Notes: generated by a model from the sequence alone, not told the origin. DNA of 16,834 nt from Rhodospirillaceae bacterium (GCA_018660305.1 JABJKO010000096.1:1-16834), one strand, 5' to 3'; positions 1 to 8,892 are shown, counted from the first letter of the stretch. Translations and numbers: made by a program.

Positions 1-310
1 AGGAGACGAAATACTCCACCGCGTTGGTCGGGAAGAACGATTTCATCTCGCCATAGAGCTGTGCTGCCAGGGTCTTGTTGGGGGCCAGCACCAGCGTCGG
101 GCGGCCGAGATCGTGGATCACATGGGCCATGGTGAATGTTTTGCCCGACCCGGTAACGCCCAGCAGTACCTGATCCCGCTCGCCCTCGATCAAGCCGCTT
201 TTGAGCTGGACGATGGCGTCGGGCTGATCGCCGGCCGGCTCGAACGCCGCTTCGAGCTGAAACTCGGCCTTCGCGCCGGTGGCGGGGCGGTTTTCAAGGA
301 CAGTGTTCAT
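1..310 (-). CDS. uvrB: UvrABC excinuclease subunit B, N-terminal part (cut by window edge)
   Basis: UvrB is the damage-verifying DNA helicase-like subunit of nucleotide excision repair; it is loaded by UvrA and recruits UvrC. The 103 visible codons contain the family's N-terminal GDQP motif (residues 27-30), the Walker A motif TGSGKT (residues 53-58) inside [14 protein letters not shown], and the motif [19 protein letters not shown] that leads to the UvrB beta-hairpin. The stop codon lies left of the window, so most of the protein (usually about 660-700 aa or more) is missing. The start ATG (308-310) has no clear Shine-Dalgarno sequence. The ten bases before it are AT-rich (TATATATAG on the coding strand), so a leaderless or very short leader transcript is possible. 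No alphaproteobacterial LexA box (GTTC-N7-GTTC or GAAC-N7-GAAC) was seen near the start. The VOC gene stops 68 bp upstream on the same strand. Identity is essentially certain. Confidence 0.96.
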   Translation of the reverse strand, partial: MNTVLENRPATGAKAEFQLEAAFEPAGDQPDAIVQLKSGLIEGERDQVLLGVTGSGKTFTMAHVIHDLGRPTLVLAPNKTLAAQLYGEMKSFFPTNAVEYFVS

Positions 311-378
311 GGCTCTATATATAGGCGTTTACGCCGACGACGCGCCAGCCATTCCACAATCATCCTGACAAGGATGTG

Positions 379-780
379 CTACGCCGGGATACCCAGCGCC
401 ATTTCGATGCGGTTGTTGTCCGGATCGTAGACATCGATGCGCCACGAGCCGCCCTGCACCTCAGGGCCGTAATCGGGCGTGACGCCGCGCTCGGCCAGCC
501 CGTCGATCAGCACCTGTATATCGGTGATACCGTCGACCACCACATTGACGTGCTGCATGTTGCCCTTTTCGCGCTCCACCGGCACCCAGTCGGGATTGGG
601 GCGGAGATCGATCTGGTTGAACGGCCCCGCCCTGACCGCGACAAAGGGGATCTTGCCGTCGCGGTGTTCTTCCAATGAGTGCTGATTAATCTCGAACCCC
701 AGCTTCTCGTAAAAATCCATGGATTTTTCGAGATCCCGCACCCACACCACCACGTGATCGATCCGGCCGATTGTCCACAT
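379..780 (-). CDS. VOC-family (glyoxalase/extradiol dioxygenase fold) protein
   Basis: A 133-aa single vicinal-oxygen-chelate domain protein, the usual size for a monomodular glyoxalase-like enzyme. Two beta-alpha-beta-beta-beta modules are visible: residues about 5-55, opening with IDHVVVWVRDLEKSMDFYEK, and about 74-130, opening with MQHVNVVV and ending with YDPDNNRIEM. Candidate metal ligands are H9, H77 and E126, the positions used across the family, so a metal-dependent enzyme is likely. Known members act as glyoxalase I, fosfomycin-resistance proteins, epimerases or extradiol dioxygenases; the sequence does not separate these. The start ATG is preceded by a strong AGGAGG about 7 bases upstream. 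It lies downstream of the ABM-like gene with a 22-bp gap, so the two are probably co-transcribed. Closeness to two oxygenase genes suggests work on a product of that pathway, which is inference. Confidence 0.88.
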   Translation of the reverse strand: MWTIGRIDHVVVWVRDLEKSMDFYEKLGFEINQHSLEEHRDGKIPFVAVRAGPFNQIDLRPNPDWVPVEREKGNMQHVNVVVDGITDIQVLIDGLAERGVTPDYGPEVQGGSWRIDVYDPDNNRIEMALGIPA

Positions 781-802
781 GGTCCGCCTCCTGCGTCCGA
801 GT

Positions 803-1072
803 TTAACCGGCGTCGTTTACAAACCAGATATCCGGTTTTCCCGTCACGCCAGCGCTCTGCATGGTTTCTTTCAGCCGCTCCGAGTTCACGAAACTCTCGG
901 CCTGCTCCGGCGTCGTGAAATCATGGAACAGCGTGATGTCGTTTGGATCGTCGAGCGCCTGAAAGACGCCATCGCCGGTGACGCCCATGCCCCGGCGTTC
1001 CCCATCGAATTCGTCATAGGCTTTACGCCAGGTACCATAGTCTGCCACCGAATGGCGCACATACATCCGCAT
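803..1072 (-). CDS. Small ABM-like dimeric alpha/beta-barrel protein
   Basis: An 89-aa protein resembling the antibiotic-biosynthesis-monooxygenase/stress-responsive dimeric alpha-beta barrel group. It has an N-terminal strand MYVRHSVADYGTWRKAYDEF, a central ITLFHDFTTPEQAESFV segment, and a helix with a final strand ending KPDIWFVNDAG. The pattern 'RH.v.dy..W...yd.f' followed by 'f.d...A..f..s..l' is typical of that fold. Many such proteins have no known substrate, and some are cofactor-free monooxygenases, isomerases or heme-binding proteins. No catalytic residues can be assigned with confidence. An in-frame GTG one codon upstream (1073-1075) is possible, but ATG at 1070-1072 sits at the better distance (8 bases) from AGGGGG. 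It is probably the first gene of a two-gene unit with the VOC gene. The function is unknown. Confidence 0.78.
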   Translation of the reverse strand: MRMYVRHSVADYGTWRKAYDEFDGERRGMGVTGDGVFQALDDPNDITLFHDFTTPEQAESFVNSERLKETMQSAGVTGKPDIWFVNDAG

Positions 1073-1186
1073 CACGTGTTCCCCCTGTTCAGGCCTGAAA
1101 AGACCGGGAACTCTTGCACGTCGCTAATAAGCCGGCAAGTTGTGTTTTTCCGCCGCTACAGGCTACCGCCCTGGCGCGCGACGGGA

Positions 1187-1212
1187 AACGGCGGCTCCGG
1201 GGAGCCGCCGTT
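1187..1212 (-). terminator. Terminator-like hairpin after the diiron oxygenase gene
   Basis: A perfect 12-bp inverted repeat (AACGGCGGCTCC / GGAGCCGCCGTT) lies 26 bases beyond the stop codon of the minus-strand diiron gene. On that strand it is followed by a short T-rich stretch (TTTCCC), so it is a plausible intrinsic terminator, though the T-run is weak. It would separate the diiron gene from the ABM/VOC pair downstream. The stem core is shared with two other hairpins in the window. Confidence 0.75.
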
Positions 1213-1238
1213 AAACACGCGAAGAAAGGAGAGAAAAT

Positions 1239-2153
1239 TCAGGCAGCCAGTGCTCTTGCCGCGCCGGCAATCTTGTGGCCGCCGCCATTGGTCAACTCGT
1301 CCACCAACCGGACGAAGTTGGGATGCTCAAGGCCCGACACCAGGAAGGTCCAGCGATAGGCCCGCCTCTGGTGGGTGCGGATTTCCTCCTTCTGGTCGTC
1401 GGAGAAAGTCCGGCCGGTCGCCATTGTCAGCGATTCCATATCCATCTCGATCTGGTTCGCCAGCATGCCGTCGATGGCCATGCCGAGCTCGAGCAATTCG
1501 TCGATGGCGGTTTCCCGGTCCTCCATGCTCATGCCGTCAGCGACCTCTTCCACCAGCAGGGTATCGGCCTTGGCGTGCTGCGATTCGTCGATCCAGTGGG
1601 ATTTGAGCATATCGCGGAACAGCACGTCGAGATCGGAATCCTCGCGCACGTGTTCGAGATAATGTTGCTGGGTGAACCATTCGATCAGGCTGGTCAGCAA
1701 CAGCGCGGTCAGAGGCGACTTGCCGAGCACTACCTCGGCCACGGCCTCTCGTCCCGGAATGACGCCGCAGGAAACCCCGAAGCCGGATTCGATCTGGTCC
1801 ATCGCCCGTTTGAACATTGCCTGATGCTTGGTTTCGTCGCCGGCGAACTGAAGAAGGTAGCGCAATCTGGTTTCGTCGCCATAGACGTCCTTGCGGGCAT
1901 GGTCCATGACCATGGGAATGATGTATTCCTCGACAAAAGCGAATATGTGGCAATAGCTGTTGCCGCGGATCTGGTTGAACTTCATCTTCTCGTCTTCATC
2001 GAGACAGGAAATGTCGCCCACGCCGGCGATCCGGTCGGGAAGGAAGCGTTTGGAGAAATTGAAGTCGCGGCCCTGGAAACAATCATCCACGGTCCAGGCG
2101 CTCTTGATCGCGTTGTCGAGACAATCCGTGTAGCTGTATGAGTGGGTTAGCAT
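1239..2153 (-). CDS. AurF-like diiron (ferritin-fold) oxygenase
   Basis: A 304-aa, mainly helical protein with a full set of candidate diiron ligands: E75/E76 (FVEEYI), E107 and H110 (DETKH), E158 (LIEWF), H186, E190 and H193 (HWIDESQH). Two ExxH motifs define ferritin-like diiron oxidases. The extra histidine in HxxxExxH, and the spacings between ligands, match the seven-ligand site known from the arylamine N-oxygenases AurF and CmlI. Those enzymes oxidise aryl-amines to nitro groups; whether this one uses an amine is unknown. The start ATG has an excellent AGGAGG (2159-2164) about 5 bases upstream. It is transcribed divergently from the Rieske oxygenase with a shared 314-bp control region, and is followed by a hairpin terminator. 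A non-oxygenase ferritin-like role cannot be excluded. The enzyme would need an electron donor, which is not obvious nearby. Confidence 0.82.
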   Translation of the reverse strand: MLTHSYSYTDCLDNAIKSAWTVDDCFQGRDFNFSKRFLPDRIAGVGDISCLDEDEKMKFNQIRGNSYCHIFAFVEEYIIPMVMDHARKDVYGDETRLRYLLQFAGDETKHQAMFKRAMDQIESGFGVSCGVIPGREAVAEVVLGKSPLTALLLTSLIEWFTQQHYLEHVREDSDLDVLFRDMLKSHWIDESQHAKADTLLVEEVADGMSMEDRETAIDELLELGMAIDGMLANQIEMDMESLTMATGRTFSDDQKEEIRTHQRRAYRWTFLVSGLEHPNFVRLVDELTNGGGHKIAGAARALAA

Positions 2154-2467
2154 TTAGACCTCCTGAGTGGTTCCGCCCGCGCGTATGGGACGGTCGTCGC
2201 AGAAACCGACGAGGAGGGTTGCGATGCAGGGCCAGTTTTGATGAATGTCATGATCGACCCTCTCTGGTACGGTCTGCAATTTTTGATATTGGTAACGAGT
2301 TCGTGAGTTACCAGTGACGGGATAAGAATTTTTTCAGCCCGCCGAATTTTTCTGTCTGAACGGCAATGGATTTGCCGCAGTTATCCGCCCCATAGAGCAA
2401 TGGTGCGCAGGATTAATTTTTTCCGCTAATATCATTTCACCAAAACCGTAATGAGACGAAACGAATC
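2154..2467. promoter_or_regulatory. Divergent control region between the diiron and Rieske oxygenase genes
   Basis: These 314 bases contain no convincing gene. The stretch is more AT-rich than the flanking genes and must hold the promoters of both oxygenase genes. It contains the ribosome binding site of the diiron gene (AGGAGG, read on the minus strand, 2159-2164) and a perfect inverted repeat at 2290-2313. No -35/-10 pair with good consensus was found on either strand. The Rieske gene has only a weak purine-rich stretch (GAGACGAAACGAA) before its ATG. Confidence 0.6.
2290..2313. promoter_or_regulatory. Operator-like inverted repeat
   Basis: TGGTAAC-N10-GTTACCA is a perfect 7-bp inverted repeat with half-site centres 17 bp apart. 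It lies about 137 bp from the diiron gene start and 155 bp from the Rieske gene start. The size and symmetry fit a dimeric repressor such as a TetR, MarR or GntR type, and it could control both divergent genes. No regulator gene is present nearby, so the partner is unknown. Confidence 0.45.
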
Positions 2468-3487
2468 ATGTATCTTCGCAATCGCTGGTATGTCGCCGCC
2501 TGGGCGCGGGAACTGGATGACGGGCCCGTGGGCCGGACCATCATGGATGAGCCCATCGCGTTCTTTCGCGCTAAGGACGGAAAGGTCGCGGCGCTGGAGG
2601 ATGCCTGCGCGCACCGCTTTATGCCCCTGTCGCTGGGCACCGTGGAAGACGGCTGCCTCCAGTGTCCCTATCACGGTTTGCGATATGATAGCGCCGGCGC
2701 CTGTGTCCATGTGCCCGGTCAGACCCAGGTGCCGCCCGGCGCCAGGGTCAAATCCTATCCGGTGGCGGAAAAGTGGCGCTATGTGTGGATCTGGATGGGC
2801 GATGCCGCCCAAGCCGACGAGGCGCTGATTCCCGATTATCACTGGAACGACGATCCCGAATGGGTGTCGGTCGGCGACTATTTCTATGTCAAGGGCAGCT
2901 ACCGGCTGCTGATCGACAATCTGCTGGATCTGTCCCATGTGGCCTATGTGCACGCCACCACCCTGGGCACCGACAATGTCGCCAACTTTCCCGTAAAAGT
3001 GCGGCGCGATGACGACAAAGTGCACGTGGACCGGTGGATCTTCGACGAGCCGGCGCCCCCCATGTTCAAGCTGGTGGGCGGGTTCGAGGGCAAGGTGGAT
3101 CGCTGGCAGATGATCCAGTATCAGGAGCCGTCTCACTTCATGATCGATGTGGGATGCGCCGTGGCGGGCAGCGGGGCGCCCGACGGCGACCGCAGCCAGG
3201 GAGTGGAGATGTATTCAAATCACACGCTGACGCCGGAGACCGAAACCTCCACCCATTATTTCTGGCATCACGCGCGCAATTTCCGGCTCGACGAGGACGA
3301 TCTGACCAACAGGCTCGCCACCGCCACCAAGACCGCGTTCGGCGAGGACGTGATCATCATCGAAATGCAGCAGGACCGAATGGACCGCGCCCCCGCCAAC
3401 AAACCCATCATCGATATCAACGCCGACGCCGGGGTCCTTCAGGCCCGCAGGCTGCTGGACGAGCGCATCGAGGCGGAGCAGAGATAA
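2468..3487 (+). CDS. Rieske non-heme iron oxygenase, VanA/DdmC-like
   Basis: A 339-aa oxygenase component of a Rieske aromatic-type oxygenase. The N-terminal Rieske [2Fe-2S] domain has ligands C47 and H49 (CAHR) and C66 and H69 (CPYHG). The catalytic domain carries the mononuclear iron motif NLLDLSHVAYVH, with H157 and H162 as ligands, D154 as the electron-bridging aspartate, and D294 (FGEDVIII) as the likely third ligand. This arrangement and length match the O-demethylase group (vanillate demethylase VanA, dicamba monooxygenase DdmC) better than ring-hydroxylating dioxygenase alpha subunits, which are about 430-460 aa. The substrate is unknown. The reductase/ferredoxin partner these enzymes need is not in the window. 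It is divergent from the AurF-like gene and ends only 8 bp from the convergent sortase gene, with no visible terminator between. Confidence 0.93.
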   Translation: MYLRNRWYVAAWARELDDGPVGRTIMDEPIAFFRAKDGKVAALEDACAHRFMPLSLGTVEDGCLQCPYHGLRYDSAGACVHVPGQTQVPPGARVKSYPVAEKWRYVWIWMGDAAQADEALIPDYHWNDDPEWVSVGDYFYVKGSYRLLIDNLLDLSHVAYVHATTLGTDNVANFPVKVRRDDDKVHVDRWIFDEPAPPMFKLVGGFEGKVDRWQMIQYQEPSHFMIDVGCAVAGSGAPDGDRSQGVEMYSNHTLTPETETSTHYFWHHARNFRLDEDDLTNRLATATKTAFGEDVIIIEMQQDRMDRAPANKPIIDINADAGVLQARRLLDERIEAEQR

Positions 3488-3495
3488 GCTATGCT

Positions 3496-4077
3496 CTACT
3501 GGACCTGTTCTGCATAGACCACGTACCGCATTGGTCCGCCCGGGACGATGGCGTCGAGCGGCCAGCAGGTGACCAGGGTGATGGCTGACTTGCCTTTGTC
3601 GAGGGAGGGTGTCCGCCACGGCAGACGGGCATCGGCGACGGCGGTGTGGACGATACGGTAGCCGCGCCATTTTCCATCGCGGCCTTGTACCGAGATCGGA
3701 TCGCCATCCTTCAGGCCGCCGAGAAAGGTGAAGCTGGTGTCACGGTGACCGGCGATGACACTAGTGCCCGGCATGCCCGGCAGGGCGGTGCCGTCGAGGT
3801 GACCGGCGCCGAATGCCAGGCTGGAGCCGCTTGCGCCCGCCAGGACGGGCAGTTCACGCTTGAGGCTGGTAAAACGAAGGCGGGCGACGGGCCAGGTGTC
3901 GGCCCACGGCCAGGGCCGGACCTCGGAGGCGCCCTCCAGGGTTTCGGCCCAGGCATTACCCATCAAATGGCTGGCCAGCGCGGCTTTGGCGTGGATCCAG
4001 CCGCCTTCCGCCAGTTGCCATAATCCAAGACAGATCAATCCGGCGCTGGCGATGAGCGGGAGACGGTTCCCGATCAC
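3496..4077 (-). CDS. Class GN sortase (marine proteobacterial sortase)
   Basis: A 193-aa membrane-anchored cysteine transpeptidase. Residues about 5-22 form an N-terminal membrane anchor. The sortase fold carries the catalytic triad H111 (IAGHRDTSF), C171 (LVTCWP) and R184 (PMRYVVYA). Proteobacterial sortases of this class (TIGR03784 family) are normally encoded next to a single VIT-VWA substrate, as here. The start is GTG (4075-4077), overlapping the TGA stop of the target gene by 3 bases in a GTGA arrangement, so the two are translationally coupled. The family is thought to cleave the C-terminal signal of its partner in the inner-membrane/periplasm space and transfer it to an unknown acceptor; gram-negative cells lack the classical gram-positive acceptor. 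Family assignment is strong; what the protein is attached to is not known. Confidence 0.93.
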   Translation of the reverse strand: MIGNRLPLIASAGLICLGLWQLAEGGWIHAKAALASHLMGNAWAETLEGASEVRPWPWADTWPVARLRFTSLKRELPVLAGASGSSLAFGAGHLDGTALPGMPGTSVIAGHRDTSFTFLGGLKDGDPISVQGRDGKWRGYRIVHTAVADARLPWRTPSLDKGKSAITLVTCWPLDAIVPGGPMRYVVYAEQVQ

Positions 4078-6359
4078 AGGGTGCGCCGCCGGCGCATCAC
4101 GATGACACCGGCGAGCAACGCGATGATTCCCACCAGCAGGTTAATCGTAGCCGAGGTGCTGCCGGCCGGCAGTCTTACAGCCTGTCCCTGTCCGGGGATT
4201 GGCGCCGCCGCGGCGTATTGCCGGGCGCTTTTCCGCTGTGAGGCCATCGCCGTGGGCGCCCGGCTGACCAGAGCGCTGTTTGCCCGGCCCGTGCGCTGCC
4301 GCAGCGCTGCTTTCTTGCGCAGTTGTGGCGGGGTGGCAGCGGGCGGCGGCGCGCCGGGATCACGCGCCGCCGCTTTGGTCTTGATCACGTCTCCGAAGAC
4401 TTTGTCGAATTCCCACCCGTTGGGCAGATTGCGCGGTATATGGCGCGGGTAGATCGGCTCGTCGGCGGGGCGGGTTATTTTTTTCTCGATGGCGATCAGG
4501 CTGGTATAGCGGCTGACAATTTTGTGCCGCAGCGCGGTGGCGGTCACGGCGCGGCGGACCGAGTCGGGCGCGGCACCGTGGTGCAGCGACATCATCAGAT
4601 CCTTTATGCGGGCGCGTCCCCAGATCGTCCCGGCGCCAGCGGCGCGCCGTGCCTGCGACAGATCGATGGTTTTCTGCCAGGGATGGCCGCCAATCCTGCC
4701 GGACAGAACCAGGACGGCGTTCGACGATGTTTCCGCGGCACCCTTGATACGGGCGGCCATGATGACGGGCTCGCCGGCATAGAGATCGGGCAATCGCGCG
4801 GGATAGGCATCGATGTGACGATCCCCGGCCGCAAACCCGATCCACATGGCCGATAGTCCGGTGGCCATGGGGCTTTCGATCTTGCGGAACAGGGTGCGCA
4901 TCTGCTCGCCCACCTTCTGGGTATTGCCGATATAGGTGAAGCTGCCGCGGCCCAGTTCGGCGGCGCGCTGCATGAAATAGCTGTTAGGCGCGCTGCCGAT
5001 TCCGACGGTGAACAAACGCTGTTCGCCGATCCGACCGGCGATTTCGTCGAATAGCGCCGCTTCGTTGCCGATGGCCGCATCGGTCAGGAACACGATCTGG
5101 CGTAGCCGACCGTCTGCCGGACTGCCGCTCAACGCTCTCAGCAGGGCCGGACGCATGTTGGTGCCGCCGTTGGCCTGAGTCTGATTGACGAAATGAACCG
5201 CCAGGCGTTGGGATTCGCGAGAGACCGTTCGTAATCCTTCGAATACAGCGTCGGTCTGGTTAGCGAAACGCAGCACGTTAAAACGGTCCTGCGGTTTTAG
5301 CCGGCCCAGCGCGAAACTCAGCGCCGCCCGCGCCTGACGTATTGAAGCGCCGGCCATGGAGCCGGATTTATCGAGAACGAAGATCACGTCGCGGGGTTGT
5401 GGCGCCGGTGCCTGATCCTGTTCGGGCGGCAACACCATGGCGAGCACGAACGCGTCCTCGCCCACCCGTTCCTGAAACAGGGACACGGTGGGTTGCGCGC
5501 TGGGTCGGGGTGTCCAGATCAGCTCGAAGTCGCGGTCGGCCGCCTTTACCCCGCCGGCCAGGGTGATCTCGCTTATCCCATCCTTCCAGTCGCTTGCCAC
5601 GATGGCATGGTGGGGGCTCTCCAGCGCGGCCAGCCTGACACCCGCATCGAGTCTGACCCGCAGCCGCACCGGATTGATCTTGCCCTCATCGGGATGAAGC
5701 ACCGGCGATTTTGGAAGAGGTTGGCCCGGTCGCGGAATTGGCGGCGCACCGTCGCCGGGGGTGTTGACCATCCGAACCGGGCCGCGCGGTGTATAGCGCG
5801 GCGCGACGACCATGGGGAACCGCAGATGAAACCGGCCATGGTCGTACCGGACCTGCTGCAGATAGTTGATTTCCACCTCGATGGTGCCATCGGGTGCCAG
5901 ATTGGCGACGCTGGTGGTGAAAATGTTGGGCCGGCGCTGTTCGATCAAGGCGGCGCGGCGGCCGCTTTGCTGTGCCTGCCGGTAAATCTTGCGGGCGGCT
6001 TCCTTCTCCTTGATCTCGGCGATGATTTCCATCCCCTTGCCGCGCATGATCATGTGATGGACCGCCGATTGCTGCGGCAGGGGAAACACATAGCGGCCCT
6101 CGAGCCAGTGCCTGGAGGGATTAAGGAACTTCTGGCGGACTTTCACGCGCGCGATGGGACCGCTGACATGGATCTCCACGTCGGTTGCCAGCAACGGCGC
6201 CGGTATGTGACGCCCCGGCGTCTTTGTGGCGAACAGCAACGTGCCGCCCTTGACGTCATTGATGCCCACCAGCGTCGCCTTGGCCGAGGCGGTTGACGCA
6301 TAGACCAGCGCCATAAGGCAAAGAACGATGCTCCGTGACTTGGAAATGGTCGCTACCAT
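4074..6359 (-). CDS. VIT-VWA domain sortase target protein
   Basis: The partner substrate of the adjacent sortase (TIGR03788-type marine proteobacterial sortase target), 761 aa from the chosen start. A signal peptide (MVATISKSR..., cleavage near ASTASA) is followed by a VIT domain (about 30-170), a linker rich in proline, and a VWA domain with the MIDAS motif D330-x-S332-G-S334, T400 and D427. A long low-complexity Ala/Pro/Arg tail follows. The C-terminus is a sorting signal: LPAGS (730-734), a hydrophobic segment (about 740-756), and RRRRTL. ATG at 6357-6359 was chosen because it has a GGGGGG Shine-Dalgarno-like run and begins exactly at the signal peptide. An in-frame ATG at 6450-6452 would add 31 residues that spoil it. 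VIT-VWA proteins bind partners through a metal ion, and a surface adhesion or matrix role is plausible but unproven. Confidence 0.92.
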   Translation of the reverse strand: MVATISKSRSIVLCLMALVYASTASAKATLVGINDVKGGTLLFATKTPGRHIPAPLLATDVEIHVSGPIARVKVRQKFLNPSRHWLEGRYVFPLPQQSAVHHMIMRGKGMEIIAEIKEKEAARKIYRQAQQSGRRAALIEQRRPNIFTTSVANLAPDGTIEVEINYLQQVRYDHGRFHLRFPMVVAPRYTPRGPVRMVNTPGDGAPPIPRPGQPLPKSPVLHPDEGKINPVRLRVRLDAGVRLAALESPHHAIVASDWKDGISEITLAGGVKAADRDFELIWTPRPSAQPTVSLFQERVGEDAFVLAMVLPPEQDQAPAPQPRDVIFVLDKSGSMAGASIRQARAALSFALGRLKPQDRFNVLRFANQTDAVFEGLRTVSRESQRLAVHFVNQTQANGGTNMRPALLRALSGSPADGRLRQIVFLTDAAIGNEAALFDEIAGRIGEQRLFTVGIGSAPNSYFMQRAAELGRGSFTYIGNTQKVGEQMRTLFRKIESPMATGLSAMWIGFAAGDRHIDAYPARLPDLYAGEPVIMAARIKGAAETSSNAVLVLSGRIGGHPWQKTIDLSQARRAAGAGTIWGRARIKDLMMSLHHGAAPDSVRRAVTATALRHKIVSRYTSLIAIEKKITRPADEPIYPRHIPRNLPNGWEFDKVFGDVIKTKAAARDPGAPPPAATPPQLRKKAALRQRTGRANSALVSRAPTAMASQRKSARQYAAAAPIPGQGQAVRLPAGSTSATINLLVGIIALLAGVIVMRRRRTL

Positions 6360-6424
6360 AAGGCCCCCCTGTGAATGGACAATTTGGACGCGTGGCAGAA
6401 AACAGACCAAATGGGGCGGGCTCA

Positions 6425-6440
6425 TGCCCCCAATGGGGCA
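6425..6440. repeat. Small perfect hairpin upstream of the sortase target gene
   Basis: TGCCCC-CAAT-GGGGCA is a 6-bp stem with a 4-base loop in the divergent intergenic region, 66 bp before the sortase-target start. It could be a leader hairpin on the minus strand or a protein-binding site. There is no T-run on either side, so it does not look like a terminator. The rest of the 218-bp gap shows no clear promoter. Confidence 0.3.
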
Positions 6441-6505
6441 ATTCCGTGGCAATGCGGCCCGGCGGCTGAAATATCCACAGATTAATTGCCGGTCAGGGGC
6501 GGTAA

Positions 6506-7780
<1,275 letters not shown>

Positions 7781-7790
7781 GTTCATAAGA

Positions 7791-7818
7791 AAACGGCGGC
7801 CCCGAGGGACCGCCGTTT
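7791..7818. terminator. Bidirectional terminator between aminotransferase and TAXI genes
   Basis: AAACGGCGG ... CCGCCGTTT forms a 9-bp stem, extended inside by CCC/GGG after one mismatch, with a small GA-centred loop. It starts 10 bases after the aminotransferase stop and ends 24 bases before the stop of the convergent TAXI gene. Short T-rich runs leave the stem in both directions, so it can serve both transcripts. Confidence 0.8.
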
Positions 7819-7842
7819 GTGTGATCGCGGTGTGGCGGTCGG

Positions 7843-8820
7843 CTATTTGCCGATTTTGATTCCCAGTTCCCTGAGCGCCCGGAGCGCGCCGGGATGGTAT
7901 GGCGCCATGGTGGGCTCGCCGAAGGTTTCCGGTTTCAGGCGATTGAACGCCCCCATGGATTTGGCGAGATGCTTCTTGTTCTGCGCCAGCGCCTTGGTGA
8001 CCTTATAGACCGTCTCTTCGTTCATGCCCTTATGGGTGAACAGGACATAGTCGATCTGGACGATGTTGGTGGGCTTCATGATGCCGGGCATCTTGGTGTT
8101 TGATTCAAGCACGATATCGGCTGCCGGCATGTGTTTCTTGAACCGGGCGATTCCTGCCGGCGACGTGTCCATATCCAGATAGACAAACCCGCCCCGCTTG
8201 CGGAGCTGGGTGTTGACCTTACGGCCGGCGCCGGAGCCCAGGCTGATCCAGCTGATATCCGTCTTGCCTTCGCCGAGCGCGAAGATACCCTTGGCGAAAC
8301 CGGACACAGGGACTTTCTTGAAGTCGCTATAGGACACATTGCCGTTGGCCAGCGCACCTTCGATAAAGATCTCAATGATGCTGAGCGAGGTGTATTTAGA
8401 GGTGATCCTCTTGCCCGCCAGCTTCTTGAGATCATGGATCGAGCGGGCGCCGAAATCGGTCACCGTCGCAATGCCAGTACGCAGCGGGAACATGCGTCCC
8501 ACCATCCGAAGGTTGGGATGCGGGCGGCCCTTGAAAGTCCCGATGCCCTTATAGGCGTAAAGCGTTTCCATGCCGTTGGAAAATCCGAAATCCACCTCGC
8601 CGCGATTGACGATGGGGATATAGGTGGTCGACCCGCCCATGGGCTGAGGCCGGCCGGTGACGCCCGGCGCCTTGGCGGTGACAGTCTTGGCGACCGCGAT
8701 ACCGGTGCGATAGCCGAGGCTTCCCTGCGGATTGGTTGCGAACACCGCGACCTGCGCAAAGGCCGGCGCGGTCATGGCGATGACCCCTGTGGCCACCATG
8801 GCAAATGTAATTTTGTTCAT
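7843..8820 (-). CDS. TAXI-family TRAP transporter solute-binding protein
   Basis: A 325-aa periplasmic binding protein of the TRAP-associated extracytoplasmic immunogenic (TAXI) type, which captures a solute and delivers it to the TRAP permease. A clean signal peptide (MNKITFAMVATG...APAFA, cleavage after about residue 22) is followed by the family's opening region (ATNPQGSLGYRTG), the segment VDFGFSNGMETLYAY, and a conserved block SKYTSLSIIEIFIEGAL. The C-terminal domain ends with a PYHPGALRALRELGI motif typical of TAXI proteins. The ATG at 8818-8820 has GAGGGA at good spacing (7 bases) and is preferred over an in-frame TTG one codon upstream. It lies 72 bp downstream of the permease gene on the same strand and is probably co-transcribed. 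Known or proposed TAXI ligands include glutamate and other organic anions; the ligand here is unknown. Confidence 0.93.
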   Translation of the reverse strand: MNKITFAMVATGVIAMTAPAFAQVAVFATNPQGSLGYRTGIAVAKTVTAKAPGVTGRPQPMGGSTTYIPIVNRGEVDFGFSNGMETLYAYKGIGTFKGRPHPNLRMVGRMFPLRTGIATVTDFGARSIHDLKKLAGKRITSKYTSLSIIEIFIEGALANGNVSYSDFKKVPVSGFAKGIFALGEGKTDISWISLGSGAGRKVNTQLRKRGGFVYLDMDTSPAGIARFKKHMPAADIVLESNTKMPGIMKPTNIVQIDYVLFTHKGMNEETVYKVTKALAQNKKHLAKSMGAFNRLKPETFGEPTMAPYHPGALRALRELGIKIGK

Positions 8821-8892
8821 CAAAATTTCCCTCGTTTCATATGACGTTTGGTTATGAAAGTTTATCCACTCTAATCACTAAGTTGGAACCCG

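Noticed and set aside
297..345. A possible SOS (LexA) box before uvrB
   Set aside because: A single GTTC and a GGCGT-TT-ACGCC palindrome are present, but no GTTC-N7-GTTC or GAAC-N7-GAAC pair.
1275..2141. A 288-codon plus-strand open frame opposite the diiron oxygenase gene
   Set aside because: The minus-strand protein has all diiron ligands and a strong ribosome site; the antisense translation has no family features.
2224..2240. A sigma-54-like sequence (TGGCCCTGCATCGC) on the minus strand before the diiron gene
   Set aside because: The spacing between the GG and GC elements is one base short of the strict 12-base requirement, and the -12 element is degenerate.
2241..2306. A 21-codon plus-strand frame (MNVMIDPLWYGLQFLILVTSS) in the oxygenase control region
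   Set aside because: It is short, has no good ribosome site, and overlaps the operator-like repeat; probably chance.
5397..6296. A 299-codon plus-strand open frame opposite the VIT-VWA gene
   Set aside because: The minus-strand VIT and VWA domains fully explain this stretch.
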